DNA of 64,000 nt from Sandaracinobacteroides hominis (GTDB taxonomy: Bacteria > Pseudomonadota > Alphaproteobacteria > Sphingomonadales > Sphingomonadaceae). The stretch covers positions 1-64,000 of the forward strand of contig NZ_JADCUC010000003.1 in assembly GCF_016464365.1 (NCBI RefSeq), in the 5' to 3' direction. Shown here piece after piece: positions 53,840-64,000 of the stretch (its first letter is position 1; the number at the start of each line of letters is the position of its first letter). Position numbers and translations under genes: made by a program. The notes beneath the pieces were generated by a model, which saw only the letters and a list, made by a program, of their open reading frames with translations, had not been told where the DNA came from and searched no databases.

Positions 53840-54346
53840 TCAGCCGGCCTTTCGGCGTGCGGCGATCCAGCGCCCCAGCCAGACAATGCCGCCGAAATAG
53901 ACGGTGGCCAGCGCAATGGTCAGCAGCACCCGCCCGAACGATTCCTGCTGCTGCAGCAAGGGCGCGGCCAGCACCGTCACATAGAGCATATAGGCGCGGT
54001 TGATGGCGATCGGCAGCTTGCCCAGCAGTTGCAGGAAGATGGCGAGGATGATCACCACCAACGCCGGAATCGCCCCCGCCGCACCCCAGGCCGCCACCCC
54101 ATATTGCAGCAACCAGGCGGTCAGCGTGCCGCAAACCGCTCCAACGGCCAGCGCCGGCAGTGCCCCGGTGTCCAGCACGTCGATCCCGGCGAAATACCAG
54201 AGCAGCAGAAAGCCGGCATAGAGCGGCACCAGCCCCAGCGTTCCCCCCAGGACGAGGAATCCGACGATGATAAGCACAACGCCCAGCGTTATCAGCGCCG
54301 CCATGCCGATGCCCATCGGTGCCTGATCGGGTTCGTTCACCGCCAT
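53840..54346 (-). CDS. Hypothetical membrane protein
   Basis: A 168-residue protein with five predicted membrane segments (about 13-33, 38-55, 63-83, 87-108 and 138-157), rich in Leu, Ala, Val and Gly, with a basic tail GRWIAARRKAG. No family is recognised. Its start overlaps the end of the zinc alcohol dehydrogenase gene by 10 bp, so it belongs to that operon. It may be a small transporter or permease component for the pathway's substrate; this is inference from context only. Confidence 0.7.
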   Translation of the reverse strand: MAVNEPDQAPMGIGMAALITLGVVLIIVGFLVLGGTLGLVPLYAGFLLLWYFAGIDVLDTGALPALAVGAVCGTLTAWLLQYGVAAWGAAGAIPALVVIILAIFLQLLGKLPIAINRAYMLYVTVLAAPLLQQQESFGRVLLTIALATVYFGGIVWLGRWIAARRKAG

Positions 54347-55422
54347 GGCTGTACCACGATTTTCACGTCTGCACCCGGCGTTTCCAGCCGGGTGAAGGCG
54401 GCCGGCACTTCAGCCAACGCCACCTTGCCGGTCAGGAAGATGCCGCTATCGATCTCGCCCTCGCCCAGTGCCCGTAGCACCTCCGCGAATTCCGGCGGTG
54501 AATAGGCAAAGACGAAGCTGAAGCGCAGCTGCTTGTTGATGGCGATAACGGGCAGGATGCGGTCATCCTCCTGACAGGCGCCGACGACGATCACATGCGC
54601 GGTGGGCGGCACATTCTCGATCAAATTCTGCAACATGCCCGGCACGCCGACGCATTCGAAGACGATTGCGTCGCGGGTGGAGCGACCGGTCATCGCCCAT
54701 TGCCCGGCCTCGGCCAGCGTCGCCGGCACGTCGAAGGTGGACCAGTTACCCTGCGGTGAGGCAACCGCGGGATCGACGACGATATCCGCTCCCAGCTTCT
54801 CGGCCAGCGCCCGCCGCGCGGGCGAGAAGTCCGCGGCGATCACCGGCCCGATGCCGCGCCGCTTCAGCGCCACGATCACCGCCAGCCCGATCGGGCCGCA
54901 GCCCACAACCAGCGCCACCGACTGCTTCGACGGCGCGGCAATACCGACTGCATGTTCGCCCACCGACAAGGGTTCCGTAAGCGCAGCAGCCTCGGGCTCC
55001 AGCCCGTTCGGTACCGGCAGCAGCAACGCTTCGGTCAGCACCAGCCGCTCGGCGAACGCCCCGCGATAGCGGGTCGAAAATCCGATCAGTTCCGGCCCGA
55101 CCGGCCCGAATGCGAAGGGCGTGGACACTACCCGCGTCCCCACCTTCAGCGTCTTTTCGGTGCCCGGCCCATGGTCGAGGATCTCGGCGCAGAACTCGTG
55201 CCCCAGCACCAGATCCTGACTTGGATCGATGGTGTCGGATGCACCGGAGCGCAGGCCGATTTCCACCCCATGCTCCAGATGGTGGACGGCATGGAGGTCG
55301 GAGCCGCAGATCCCGCAGGCGAGCGTTTTCGCGACAACCTGCCCTGCCCCCGGCACGGCATCCGGCACATCCGCCAGCAGCAGGCGCGGCCCCCGCCGCA
55401 CCACCGCGCGCATGCTGGTCAT
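54337..55422 (-). CDS. Zinc-binding alcohol dehydrogenase (MDR)
   Basis: A 361-residue medium-chain dehydrogenase. The catalytic zinc ligands are in ACGICGSDLHAVHHLE near residue 37 and GHEFCAEILDHG near 74. The Rossmann motif is ALVVGCGPIGLAVIVALKR near 168. The structural-zinc four-cysteine lobe is absent. It oxidises an alcohol or reduces an aldehyde with NAD(P). ATG 55422 overlaps the cupin stop (ATGA). Confidence 0.9.
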   Translation of the reverse strand: MTSMRAVVRRGPRLLLADVPDAVPGAGQVVAKTLACGICGSDLHAVHHLEHGVEIGLRSGASDTIDPSQDLVLGHEFCAEILDHGPGTEKTLKVGTRVVSTPFAFGPVGPELIGFSTRYRGAFAERLVLTEALLLPVPNGLEPEAAALTEPLSVGEHAVGIAAPSKQSVALVVGCGPIGLAVIVALKRRGIGPVIAADFSPARRALAEKLGADIVVDPAVASPQGNWSTFDVPATLAEAGQWAMTGRSTRDAIVFECVGVPGMLQNLIENVPPTAHVIVVGACQEDDRILPVIAINKQLRFSFVFAYSPPEFAEVLRALGEGEIDSGIFLTGKVALAEVPAAFTRLETPGADVKIVVQPWR

Positions 55423-55946
55423 GCCTTGCTGAGCTCGGATGGACGCCGCTGGCCTTCCCATTTGGGATGCTCGGCCTTCAGCGCCGAGATGGTCTTGTCC
55501 CAATAGGCCTTGGTCTTGCCCATGAACTGGATGTCGAAGCTGCTGGACGTGCGGAATTCCAGCACCTCCACGCCCTCCGGGCCGGGCTTGTAGGTATAGG
55601 GAACGTCGCTGCCGACGAAAAAGCCGTCGCCGGGCCCCAGCTGTTCGGTGCCAAGCTTCAGCGTGCCCGCGACGATATAATAGAGGCAATCGGCATTGTG
55701 GGTGTGCAGCGGCAGCGGGAAGCCGCTCTTGAACCACGCATAGGTCAGGCTCATGCCCGGCATCGCGAACAGCAGCTTTACCTCATTGCCGTCGGCGTCG
55801 CCGGCTTCGGCGGCTCGGACGAAGGCGTCGGCGAGGATATCGCTCATTCCGGCCACGTCCATCACGGTCGTCTCGCTGTAGGGTGTGGCGTCGGCGGCGC
55901 GGTAGATCTGGAAACGGGGGGCGTCGCTCTTGGGTTCGGAAGCCAT
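55419..55946 (-). CDS. Cupin-domain protein
   Basis: A 175-residue protein with one cupin barrel: SGFPLPLHTHNADCLYYIVA near residue 75 holds the metal-binding His pair, followed by GPGDGFFVGSDVPYTYKPGP near 103 and a third His position apparently replaced. It may be a dioxygenase, isomerase or binding protein for the pathway served by the surrounding operon. It lies 13 bp after the SDR gene on the same strand. Confidence 0.85.
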   Translation of the reverse strand: MASEPKSDAPRFQIYRAADATPYSETTVMDVAGMSDILADAFVRAAEAGDADGNEVKLLFAMPGMSLTYAWFKSGFPLPLHTHNADCLYYIVAGTLKLGTEQLGPGDGFFVGSDVPYTYKPGPEGVEVLEFRTSSSFDIQFMGKTKAYWDKTISALKAEHPKWEGQRRPSELSKA

Positions 55947-55959
55947 GGTCAGTTCCTCC

Positions 55960-56751
55960 TCAGGCGCTGGCTGCGGCGGCCATGCGGTCGCGCAGGTCGG
56001 GTTGTCCGGTATGGGCGGTCAGGCCGCCGTCGACGGGGATCGCGGCCCCTGTCACGCCGCTTGCGTCGTCGGAGGCGAGGAAGGCGGCGACCGCCGCTAT
56101 CTCGTCTGCGCGGGCAAAGCGTTTCGATGGGATGATCGCCTCCCATTCGGCGCGCAGGCCGGGGAAGGCGTCGACGCCCGTTGTCAGGATCGGGGTGTCC
56201 ACCGGCCCAGGGCAGACGCTGTTGGCGCGAATACCGTCGCGGGCATGATCGATGGCGAGGCAGCGGGTGTAGTTGATGACGCCGGCCTTCGCCGCATTAT
56301 AGGCGGTGAAGCCATAATCGGCCGCCAGCCCCGATGCAGAAGCCGTGTTTACGATCGCCCCGCCGCCACGCGACCGCATGTGCGGGATGGCCGCCCGGCA
56401 GCCATAGAAGACCGCATCGAGGTTTACCGCCAGGCAGCGCCGCCATTGTTCGACAGGCATGTCGGTCGTCAGCCCATAGTTGCCGATACCGGCATTGTTA
56501 TAGAGGATATCTAGGCCGCCGAAGCGGGCAGCCGTTTCGTCTGCCAGAGCCACCATGGCTTCGGCATCTGACACGTCGACCATGCGAAACGCCGAGCGCT
56601 CGCCCAGTTCCGCCGCCAGCACCTCGCCGCGTGCGGCATCCAGGTCTGCGATCATCACCGATCCGCCTTCGCCGTGCACGCGCCGCGCGAAGGCTTCGCC
56701 GATTCCGGATGCGCCTCCGGTGACGATCGCGATCTTGCCCGAAAATCTCAT
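55960..56751 (-). CDS. SDR family oxidoreductase
   Basis: A 263-residue classical short-chain dehydrogenase. TGGASGIG at residues 11-18, NNAGIG near 87, catalytic Ser in NTASASG near 137, Tyr and Lys in YNAAKAG near 151, and the C-terminal VTGAAIPVDGGLTAH are all intact. It acts on a hydroxyl or keto group of an unknown substrate. GGAGGAGG precedes ATG 56751. It is the first gene after the TonB receptor and leads SDR-cupin-ADH-membrane protein. Confidence 0.92.
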   Translation of the reverse strand: MRFSGKIAIVTGGASGIGEAFARRVHGEGGSVMIADLDAARGEVLAAELGERSAFRMVDVSDAEAMVALADETAARFGGLDILYNNAGIGNYGLTTDMPVEQWRRCLAVNLDAVFYGCRAAIPHMRSRGGGAIVNTASASGLAADYGFTAYNAAKAGVINYTRCLAIDHARDGIRANSVCPGPVDTPILTTGVDAFPGLRAEWEAIIPSKRFARADEIAAVAAFLASDDASGVTGAAIPVDGGLTAHTGQPDLRDRMAAAASA

Positions 56752-56776
56752 ACTGCCTCCTCCGCGGAGCGGATTC

Positions 56777-56812
56777 CCTGCGGCCGGATGATAGACCTCA
56801 TCCGGCCGCAGG
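56777..56812 (-). terminator. Strong hairpin after the TonB receptor gene
   Basis: CCTGCGGCCGGATGA and its exact reverse complement form a 15-bp stem around a six-base loop, seven bases past the receptor stop and 26 bases before the SDR start. There is no T-run, so it may attenuate and not fully stop transcription into the SDR operon. Confidence 0.65.
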
Positions 56813-56818
56813 CCATTG

Positions 56819-59153
56819 TCAGTAGCGCCAGCCCAGCGTGATCCCGTAGGTTGCCGGCCGGCCGGCCATTTTCCACACCGTGTCGGCCTGAAACGTGGTG
56901 TTCCAGTAATAGCTGTTGAAGATGTTGCGGCCCCAGAGCTGCGCCCGGAGGCGGCCGTCGGAGCTCTCCACACCGGCCCGCACATCGAACAGCGCCCGCG
57001 AACCGATATCCAGCACATCGGGGCTGCCGAAGGTCGAGTTGGTGGAGCTGTTGTAGTTGCCGCTGGCCCCCACATTGGCGTCCCACTTGCTGCTCAGCGA
57101 CCAGCGATAATCGACATCGCCCATGATCTGCCATTCCGGCGTGAAGGGCATCGGCGAACCGGACCAATCGGCATCGATGCCGACGCCGTTATAACCGGAG
57201 AACTCGTCGATCTCGGCCTTGATCCAGGTGCCGGAGAGATTGCCGGTGAAACCGTTGCCCGGTGTCCAGCTTGAGATCGGCCTCTACGCCATAGATATGC
57301 GATTTCGGCACGTTCACCAGCCGCTCCAGCAGGCCGAAGATTTCGTCCTTGATCCGGCCGCGAACCTGCTTGTTCTTATAGTCATAATAGAATGCCGCGC
57401 CGTTCAGCTGCAGTGTGCGATCGGCCAATGGGAGTTTGAAGCCGACTTCGAAAGCCAGCAGCGATTCCTGCGTGGCCGGCAGGAAGCCGGTGTAGAACGA
57501 CACCGGCGCCGTCGGAAAACCGCCGGCCTTCCAGCCCTTCGACACATTGCCATAGACGATGGCACGGCTGTCGAAGGTGTAGGTGAGGCCGGTCCGCCAA
57601 GAGACATTATCCTGCGAGAGCCGATCCTCGATCAGCGAGGGCTGGAACTCCTCGTTGAAGGTGAGGCAACCGCCCGGCGGAATGGGCGGGTTCGGCGGCG
57701 CGCCGGTGAAGATTTCGGTGAGCACGTTGAAGCTCAGATAGGTGGTGCCGTCCGCATCATAGCCGCAGCCTTCGAAGTCGCGGACATTCTTGGTATAGCG
57801 GATGCCGCCTTGCGCCGTCAGATTCTCGGTGAGGTCGTACTCGAGATTGCCATAGACGGCGTAGGTGGAAACCGCCTGGTTGGTGAAGACGCCCGAGCGC
57901 GTGAGGCTGGGCAGGCCGGGGATGATGATGCGACTGCTGAGATCGTCGGTGCGCAGGATCTGCTGCTCGCCAGCCTTGTCGCGCTCGTAGTTGGCACCGG
58001 CGATCCAGCGGACCGGGCCGGTGCTGCCGATGAGGCGGAATTCCTGGAAGAAGCTGCGGATATAGCCGGGTGTCCGGCTGTCCAGCTGGAGGAATTCAGT
58101 GGCGTCGAGATCCTGTGTGGCATTGGTGGTGAAGCGCAACCAGGACGAGATGGAGGTCAGTTTCACATCGTCGCTGAACTCCCAGTCGGCGCGGAGCGAA
58201 CTCTGATAGAAATCATCGTCGCGGCGCATCGGCCAGTCTGCACTCCAGTTCGCGGCGCGGGCGTTGGAGGGGGCCGGCGGAACCGCCAGCACGGCCGGCA
58301 GGGCGTTGGCCGGGTTGTAGGGCGTGTGGCCGATCAGTTGCGGCGCCTGCACATCGGACTTGTCGGACCAGGCGTTGAGGTTGCCGGTCAGCGTCAACGT
58401 TTCGAGCGGCTGCCAGACGATGATGGCACGGCCGGCGAAGCGATTGGCTTTGCCGAGCGATGTGTCGCGTGTGTAGCTTTGCTGCCAGGCGCCGCCCTGC
58501 TCGGTCTTCACGGCGAAGCGAATACCGAGCTTGTCAGTGATCGGGCCGCTGACGAAGCCGGAGACATCGAAGGCGCCGAAGCGTGCCAGCGTCGCATCGG
58601 CACCTGCCTGAAACTCGTCGGTCGGCTTGTTGGAGATATAGTTGATGGCACCGCCGGTGGCGTTCTGCCCATACAACGTGCCCTGCGGGCCCTTCAGCAC
58701 TTCGACGCGCTGGATATCCAGCGTTGCGCCCTGCGTGAGGATGGCGAACGGCAGTGGCACTTCATCGACATAGACGCTGACCGCCGGCGAAGCGGACAGA
58801 GTGGAATCATAGAAGCCGACACCGCGAAGCGAATAGACCGGCGTCGCCACCTGGCTCTGCGTGAAGGTGAAACCCGGAACCAGCCGCACCAGATCGGCGG
58901 TGCTGTTGATACCGCGCGAAACCAGCGTGTCGCCGGAAATGGCGTTGATCGACATCGGCACGGAGTTCACCGACTGCGCGCGCCGCTGGGCGGTGACAAT
59001 GATATCGGCGCTGTCGTCAGAGGCGGCCAGCTCTGCCGGGGCCGGCCCGGCGGCCGGCGGCGCAGCATCTGCCACTTGCGCCAACGCCGGCATTGCGACC
59101 AGCGCAGCCCAGGCTGCACCGCCAAGAAAGGCAATTCTCCCACAAATCTGCAT
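56819..59153 (-). pseudogene. TonB-dependent receptor with a one-base frameshift
   Basis: An outer-membrane receptor of about 777 residues if the frame is mended. Signal peptide MQICGRIAFLGGAAWAALVA, a plug domain (DIIVTAQRRAQSVNSVPMSI near 50, QRVEVLKGPQGTLYGQNATG near 150) and a 22-strand-type barrel are recognisable. The frame breaks at about 57253-57262, at LKLDT; the sequence continues one base out of register as PGNGFTGNLSGTWIKAEID and ends with the expected aromatic barrel end GITLGWRY. The span is 2335 bases, one more than a multiple of three, so a single extra base (or two missing) near a CCGGG tract explains it. GGGGAG precedes ATG 59153. The ligand is unknown; a TetR gene lies upstream. 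Confidence 0.85.
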
Positions 59154-59226
59154 TTTTCCACTCCCCGTCGCGCCGGCGGATTCTTGTGCCGGTTCGCGAG
59201 CCACCGGGTAGCTCGGCATGCAAAAT

Positions 59227-59256
59227 TGGTCAATTGCGACTAATCAATTGTGACCA
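59227..59256. promoter_or_regulatory. Imperfect inverted repeat upstream of the TonB receptor
   Basis: TGGTCAATTG and CAATTGTGACCA are near-complements separated by eight bases. The element lies 74 bp upstream of the receptor start and overlaps the last codons of the TetR gene, so it is a candidate operator for that regulator or another. Confidence 0.45.
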
Positions 59257-59912
59257 GAAACTATCCTATCAGAGAGTGGGACCATCGTCTCGCAGAAGCG
59301 GCGATGGCTTTGCTTCATTTCCTCGATCGCCGCGCTGATCATCGGCCGCTCATAGCCGAGGCGACTTTCGATGATGAGGCCGCGGGCGCTTGCCACCAGC
59401 AGCCAGCCGCGCGCGACCATGATCTGCGGGTCGCGGAAACCAGCCAGGCGGGCCATCTCGGCCAGCTCTGTCGCAATCTCTTCCTCTGACTGGATGGTGA
59501 AGGGCCGGATTGCAGCGGCAAGCTCCGCGTCCCACCGCGCTGCCTGCAGGATCTCCGTCAGCGCCAGTCCCGCGGGCATGGCGTGCGTTTCCCAGACGAT
59601 CCGGGCATAGTCGGCGAGGCGCGCGAACGGGTCCTCGATCCGTTCGGCACGCAGACGCGCTTCCTGCATCACCGCCTGCAGGGAGCGCGCCACCGTCTCC
59701 ACGGCGAGAGACATCCGGTTGGGGAACTGGTGCAGAACCGAGCCGCGGCTGATCCGGGCTTGCGCCATCACATTCTCGACCGTCATTGCCGAAAATCCGG
59801 ATCGGACAATGCAGGTAATGGTCGCCTGCAGGATCTTTTCGCGCGTATCCGCCCCGCGCCGCGTCAGCCGCCTGTCGCGGGAAGCTGTGAGGGTGGTGCG
59901 GCTGTCTTCCAT
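59244..59912 (-). CDS. TetR/AcrR family regulator
   Basis: A 222-residue regulator with an N-terminal HTH: TREKILQATITCIVRSGFSA, then MTVENVMAQARISRGSVLHQ and FPNRMSLAVETVARSLQ near residues 23-75. The C-terminal domain is a TetR ligand domain of no clear class. It lies upstream of the TonB receptor on the same strand, with an inverted repeat at its 3' end, and probably controls uptake and breakdown of the ligand. A CTAGGACGTGAAC repeat lies 50 bp before its start. Confidence 0.9.
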   Translation of the reverse strand: MEDSRTTLTASRDRRLTRRGADTREKILQATITCIVRSGFSAMTVENVMAQARISRGSVLHQFPNRMSLAVETVARSLQAVMQEARLRAERIEDPFARLADYARIVWETHAMPAGLALTEILQAARWDAELAAAIRPFTIQSEEEIATELAEMARLAGFRDPQIMVARGWLLVASARGLIIESRLGYERPMISAAIEEMKQSHRRFCETMVPLSDRIVSGHN

Positions 59913-59961
59913 GGCCGCCGTCTATTGGCCGCCAGTGCGCAGGGTCAACCGGGCAGCTTGG

Positions 59962-59983
59962 CTAGGACGTGAACTCCTAGGAC
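59962..59983. repeat. CTAGGACGTGAAC repeat beside the rhomboid stop
   Basis: CTAGGACGTGAAC (59962-59974) is followed by TCCTAGGAC, so part of the word repeats. The rhomboid gene's TAG stop (59977-59979, minus strand) falls inside the second CCTAGG. Same core as at 7743, 36111 and 52821. Confidence 0.75.
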
Positions 59984-60660
59984 TTCGGCGCCCGGATGAA
60001 CGGAAGCCCGAACAACAGGCCCGCAAGAAAGCCGCCGATGTGGCTCCAGATGGCGATCCCGCCCGAGCCGGTATTGAAGGCAACGGCCGTCAGCAGCTGC
60101 AGCCCGATCCACAGGCAGGCAAAGCGGAAGGCGCGCACGGTCTCTCCGGAAATGGTCATCCCCAATATCCGCGCCGGCTCCTCGCCCGAGCGGGCGAACA
60201 GCAGGGCATAGGTCGCAAACACCGCGGAAATCGCACCCGACGCGCCGACAACGGGCACGACCGAGCCCGAAGCGGTCAGCACCTGCGCAAGTCCCCCGGC
60301 GATACCGCCCAGGAAGAACAGCAGCAGGAAGCGCGACATGCCCAGCCGCCATTCCACCATCCGACCCACCCAGACGAGGAACACCATGTTCATCGCAAGA
60401 TGCACCAGCCCGCCGTGCAGGAAGATATGGGTTATCAGCGTCAGCCACGCCGGCAGCGGGGAGCTGAGCCCGATGACATGGCCCGTCAGCCGGGCAGGCA
60501 CAAGCCCCGCCGACAAGGTCAGGTTGCGGCCGAACTCCGGCCCCATCACCAGGACCAGAAGCTGGATCAGCACGCATATCGCGACGATTGCATGCGTCGC
60601 ATAGGCGGCCGGCAGCCGGGAAGCCCTGTTGAATACGGGCGGCGGCGTGCCGGCGTTCAT
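59977..60660 (-). CDS. Rhomboid family intramembrane serine protease
   Basis: A 227-residue six-helix membrane protease. The rhomboid hallmarks are THIFLHGGLVHLAMNMVFL near residue 77 (HxxxN), the nucleophile serine in VVGASGAISAVFATY near 140 and the catalytic histidine in IWSHIGGFLAGLLFG near 205. It cleaves membrane proteins within the bilayer; its substrate is unknown. It lies six bases after the greA stop on the same strand. Confidence 0.92.
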   Translation of the reverse strand: MNAGTPPPVFNRASRLPAAYATHAIVAICVLIQLLVLVMGPEFGRNLTLSAGLVPARLTGHVIGLSSPLPAWLTLITHIFLHGGLVHLAMNMVFLVWVGRMVEWRLGMSRFLLLFFLGGIAGGLAQVLTASGSVVPVVGASGAISAVFATYALLFARSGEEPARILGMTISGETVRAFRFACLWIGLQLLTAVAFNTGSGGIAIWSHIGGFLAGLLFGLPFIRAPKS

Positions 60661-60666
60661 CGATGG

Positions 60667-61146
60667 CTAGCGGAAGTCGATTGCGTCGATCAGGTAGCTG
60701 CGGTCGCCCGAAGGCGTCACAACTTCCACCTCTTCCTTCAGTTTGCGCCCGATCAGCGCCCGGCCAACCGGTGAATTATAGCTGATGCGGCCGCGCTTGG
60801 CGTCCGCCTCGATCTCGCCGACGATCTGGTAGGTGATCGGCTTGTCGTCCTCGTCCAGCAGGCGGACGGTGGCGCCGAACACGACCTTGTCGCCGGACAG
60901 GGTGGTCGGATCGATCACGGCCGCGCGTGCGAGCTTGTCCTCGATATCGGCGATCTGCGCTTCGATCTGGCCCTGCCGCTCCTTGGCGGCATGGTATTCG
61001 GCGTTCTCGGAAAGGTCGCCATGGGCGCGCGCTTCCTCGATCGCCTCGACATTTTCCGGGCGCTCGATTTCCTTCAGCTGCTTCAGCTGCTTTTGCAGCA
61101 TGGCATGGCCTTCGGCCAGCATCGGAACCTTATCAATCGTTGCCAT
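60667..61146 (-). CDS. greA: Transcription elongation factor GreA
   Basis: A 159-residue factor that rescues backtracked RNA polymerase. The N-terminal coiled coil runs [20 protein letters not shown] to the tip residues [19 protein letters not shown] near residue 40. The C-terminal FKBP-like domain contains [15 protein letters not shown] near 120. It is expected to be followed by rhomboid in one transcript and preceded by carB, as in many alphaproteobacteria. Confidence 0.96.
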   Translation of the reverse strand: MATIDKVPMLAEGHAMLQKQLKQLKEIERPENVEAIEEARAHGDLSENAEYHAAKERQGQIEAQIADIEDKLARAAVIDPTTLSGDKVVFGATVRLLDEDDKPITYQIVGEIEADAKRGRISYNSPVGRALIGRKLKEEVEVVTPSGDRSYLIDAIDFR

Positions 61147-61311
61147 GTTCAGTTCTGACTTTTCCAGAAGTTGTTGCGTCGGACGACTCGGGAACCCGGC
61201 GAAATCTCCGCCGTTGGCATATCCCGGACCATTCAGAGGGTGGGTTCAGTCAAACTCGGGACGGGATGCTAGGCTGGCACACTGAATTCCGCAAGTGCGA
61301 AGAACAACGGA

Positions 61312-64000
<2,689 letters not shown>

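Overview
The window reads as chromosomal DNA of a high-GC alphaproteobacterium, most likely a member of the Sphingomonadales. The basis is a PEPxxWA-type C-terminal sorting signal on a secreted THxN protein, split b/b' subunits in the F0 ATP synthase operon, an aa3-oxidase subunit IV, an NDUFS4-like complex I subunit, a split proton-pumping transhydrogenase, a fused-subunit-free cytochrome bc1 operon, and a sphingomonad-style TonB receptor. Genus and species cannot be fixed from the sequence alone.

Left edge (1-2.85 kb): a remnant of mobile DNA. The first ~110 codon-bases of an IS66-type tnpC abut a DUF262/HNH (GmrSD-like) putative defence gene that has lost its 3' end. Two small genes follow, a ribbon-helix-helix-like protein and an excisionase-like HTH protein. 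The chromosomal backbone resumes at about 2.83 kb.

2.8-12 kb: an unknown 215-aa protein, an N-acyl-D-amino-acid deacylase, a DsbA-like thioredoxin, tRNA-Arg(TCT), an NDUFS4-like protein, an M48 protease, HrpB, a polyprenyl diphosphate synthase, chorismate mutase and a small two-TM protein. 12-18 kb: the ATP synthase F0 operon atpI-B-E-F'-F and smc. 18-29 kb: lipoprotein DsbA, an FAD oxidase and alpha/beta hydrolase pair, ppdK, glyS-glyQ and a molybdopterin oxidoreductase, all on the minus strand.

29-36 kb: acyl-CoA ligase and TraB/GumN (plus), the PEP-CTERM protein, a serine hydrolase/VOC pair, a sulfotransferase and two tandem lipoprotein paralogues. 36-44 kb: energy metabolism, with pntAA-AB-B, CoxIV, an ABC1 kinase and petABC. 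44-50 kb: LOG-family protein, icd, an outer-membrane protein, a sulfatase divergent from a TetR gene with a clear operator between them, and a DUF3667 protein.

50-59.9 kb: accessory lipid or aromatic catabolism. A TetR gene is divergent from a single reading frame that joins a C-terminally shortened short-chain dehydrogenase to a complete acyl-CoA dehydrogenase, followed by an enoyl-CoA hydratase. On the other strand a TonB receptor (one-base frameshift), an SDR, a cupin, a zinc alcohol dehydrogenase and a membrane protein run toward the stranded C-terminal tail of an acyl-CoA ligase. 59.9-64 kb: rhomboid protease, greA and the 3' part of carB.

The most unusual signals are the SDR-ACAD fusion; a 13-bp word, CTAGGACGTGAAC, found at four separate loci and placed at or next to stop codons in three of them; a 25-bp tandem duplication carrying the icd stop codon; the truncated DUF262/IS66 junction; and the frameshifted TonB receptor. 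No CRISPR array, prophage or replication origin was seen.
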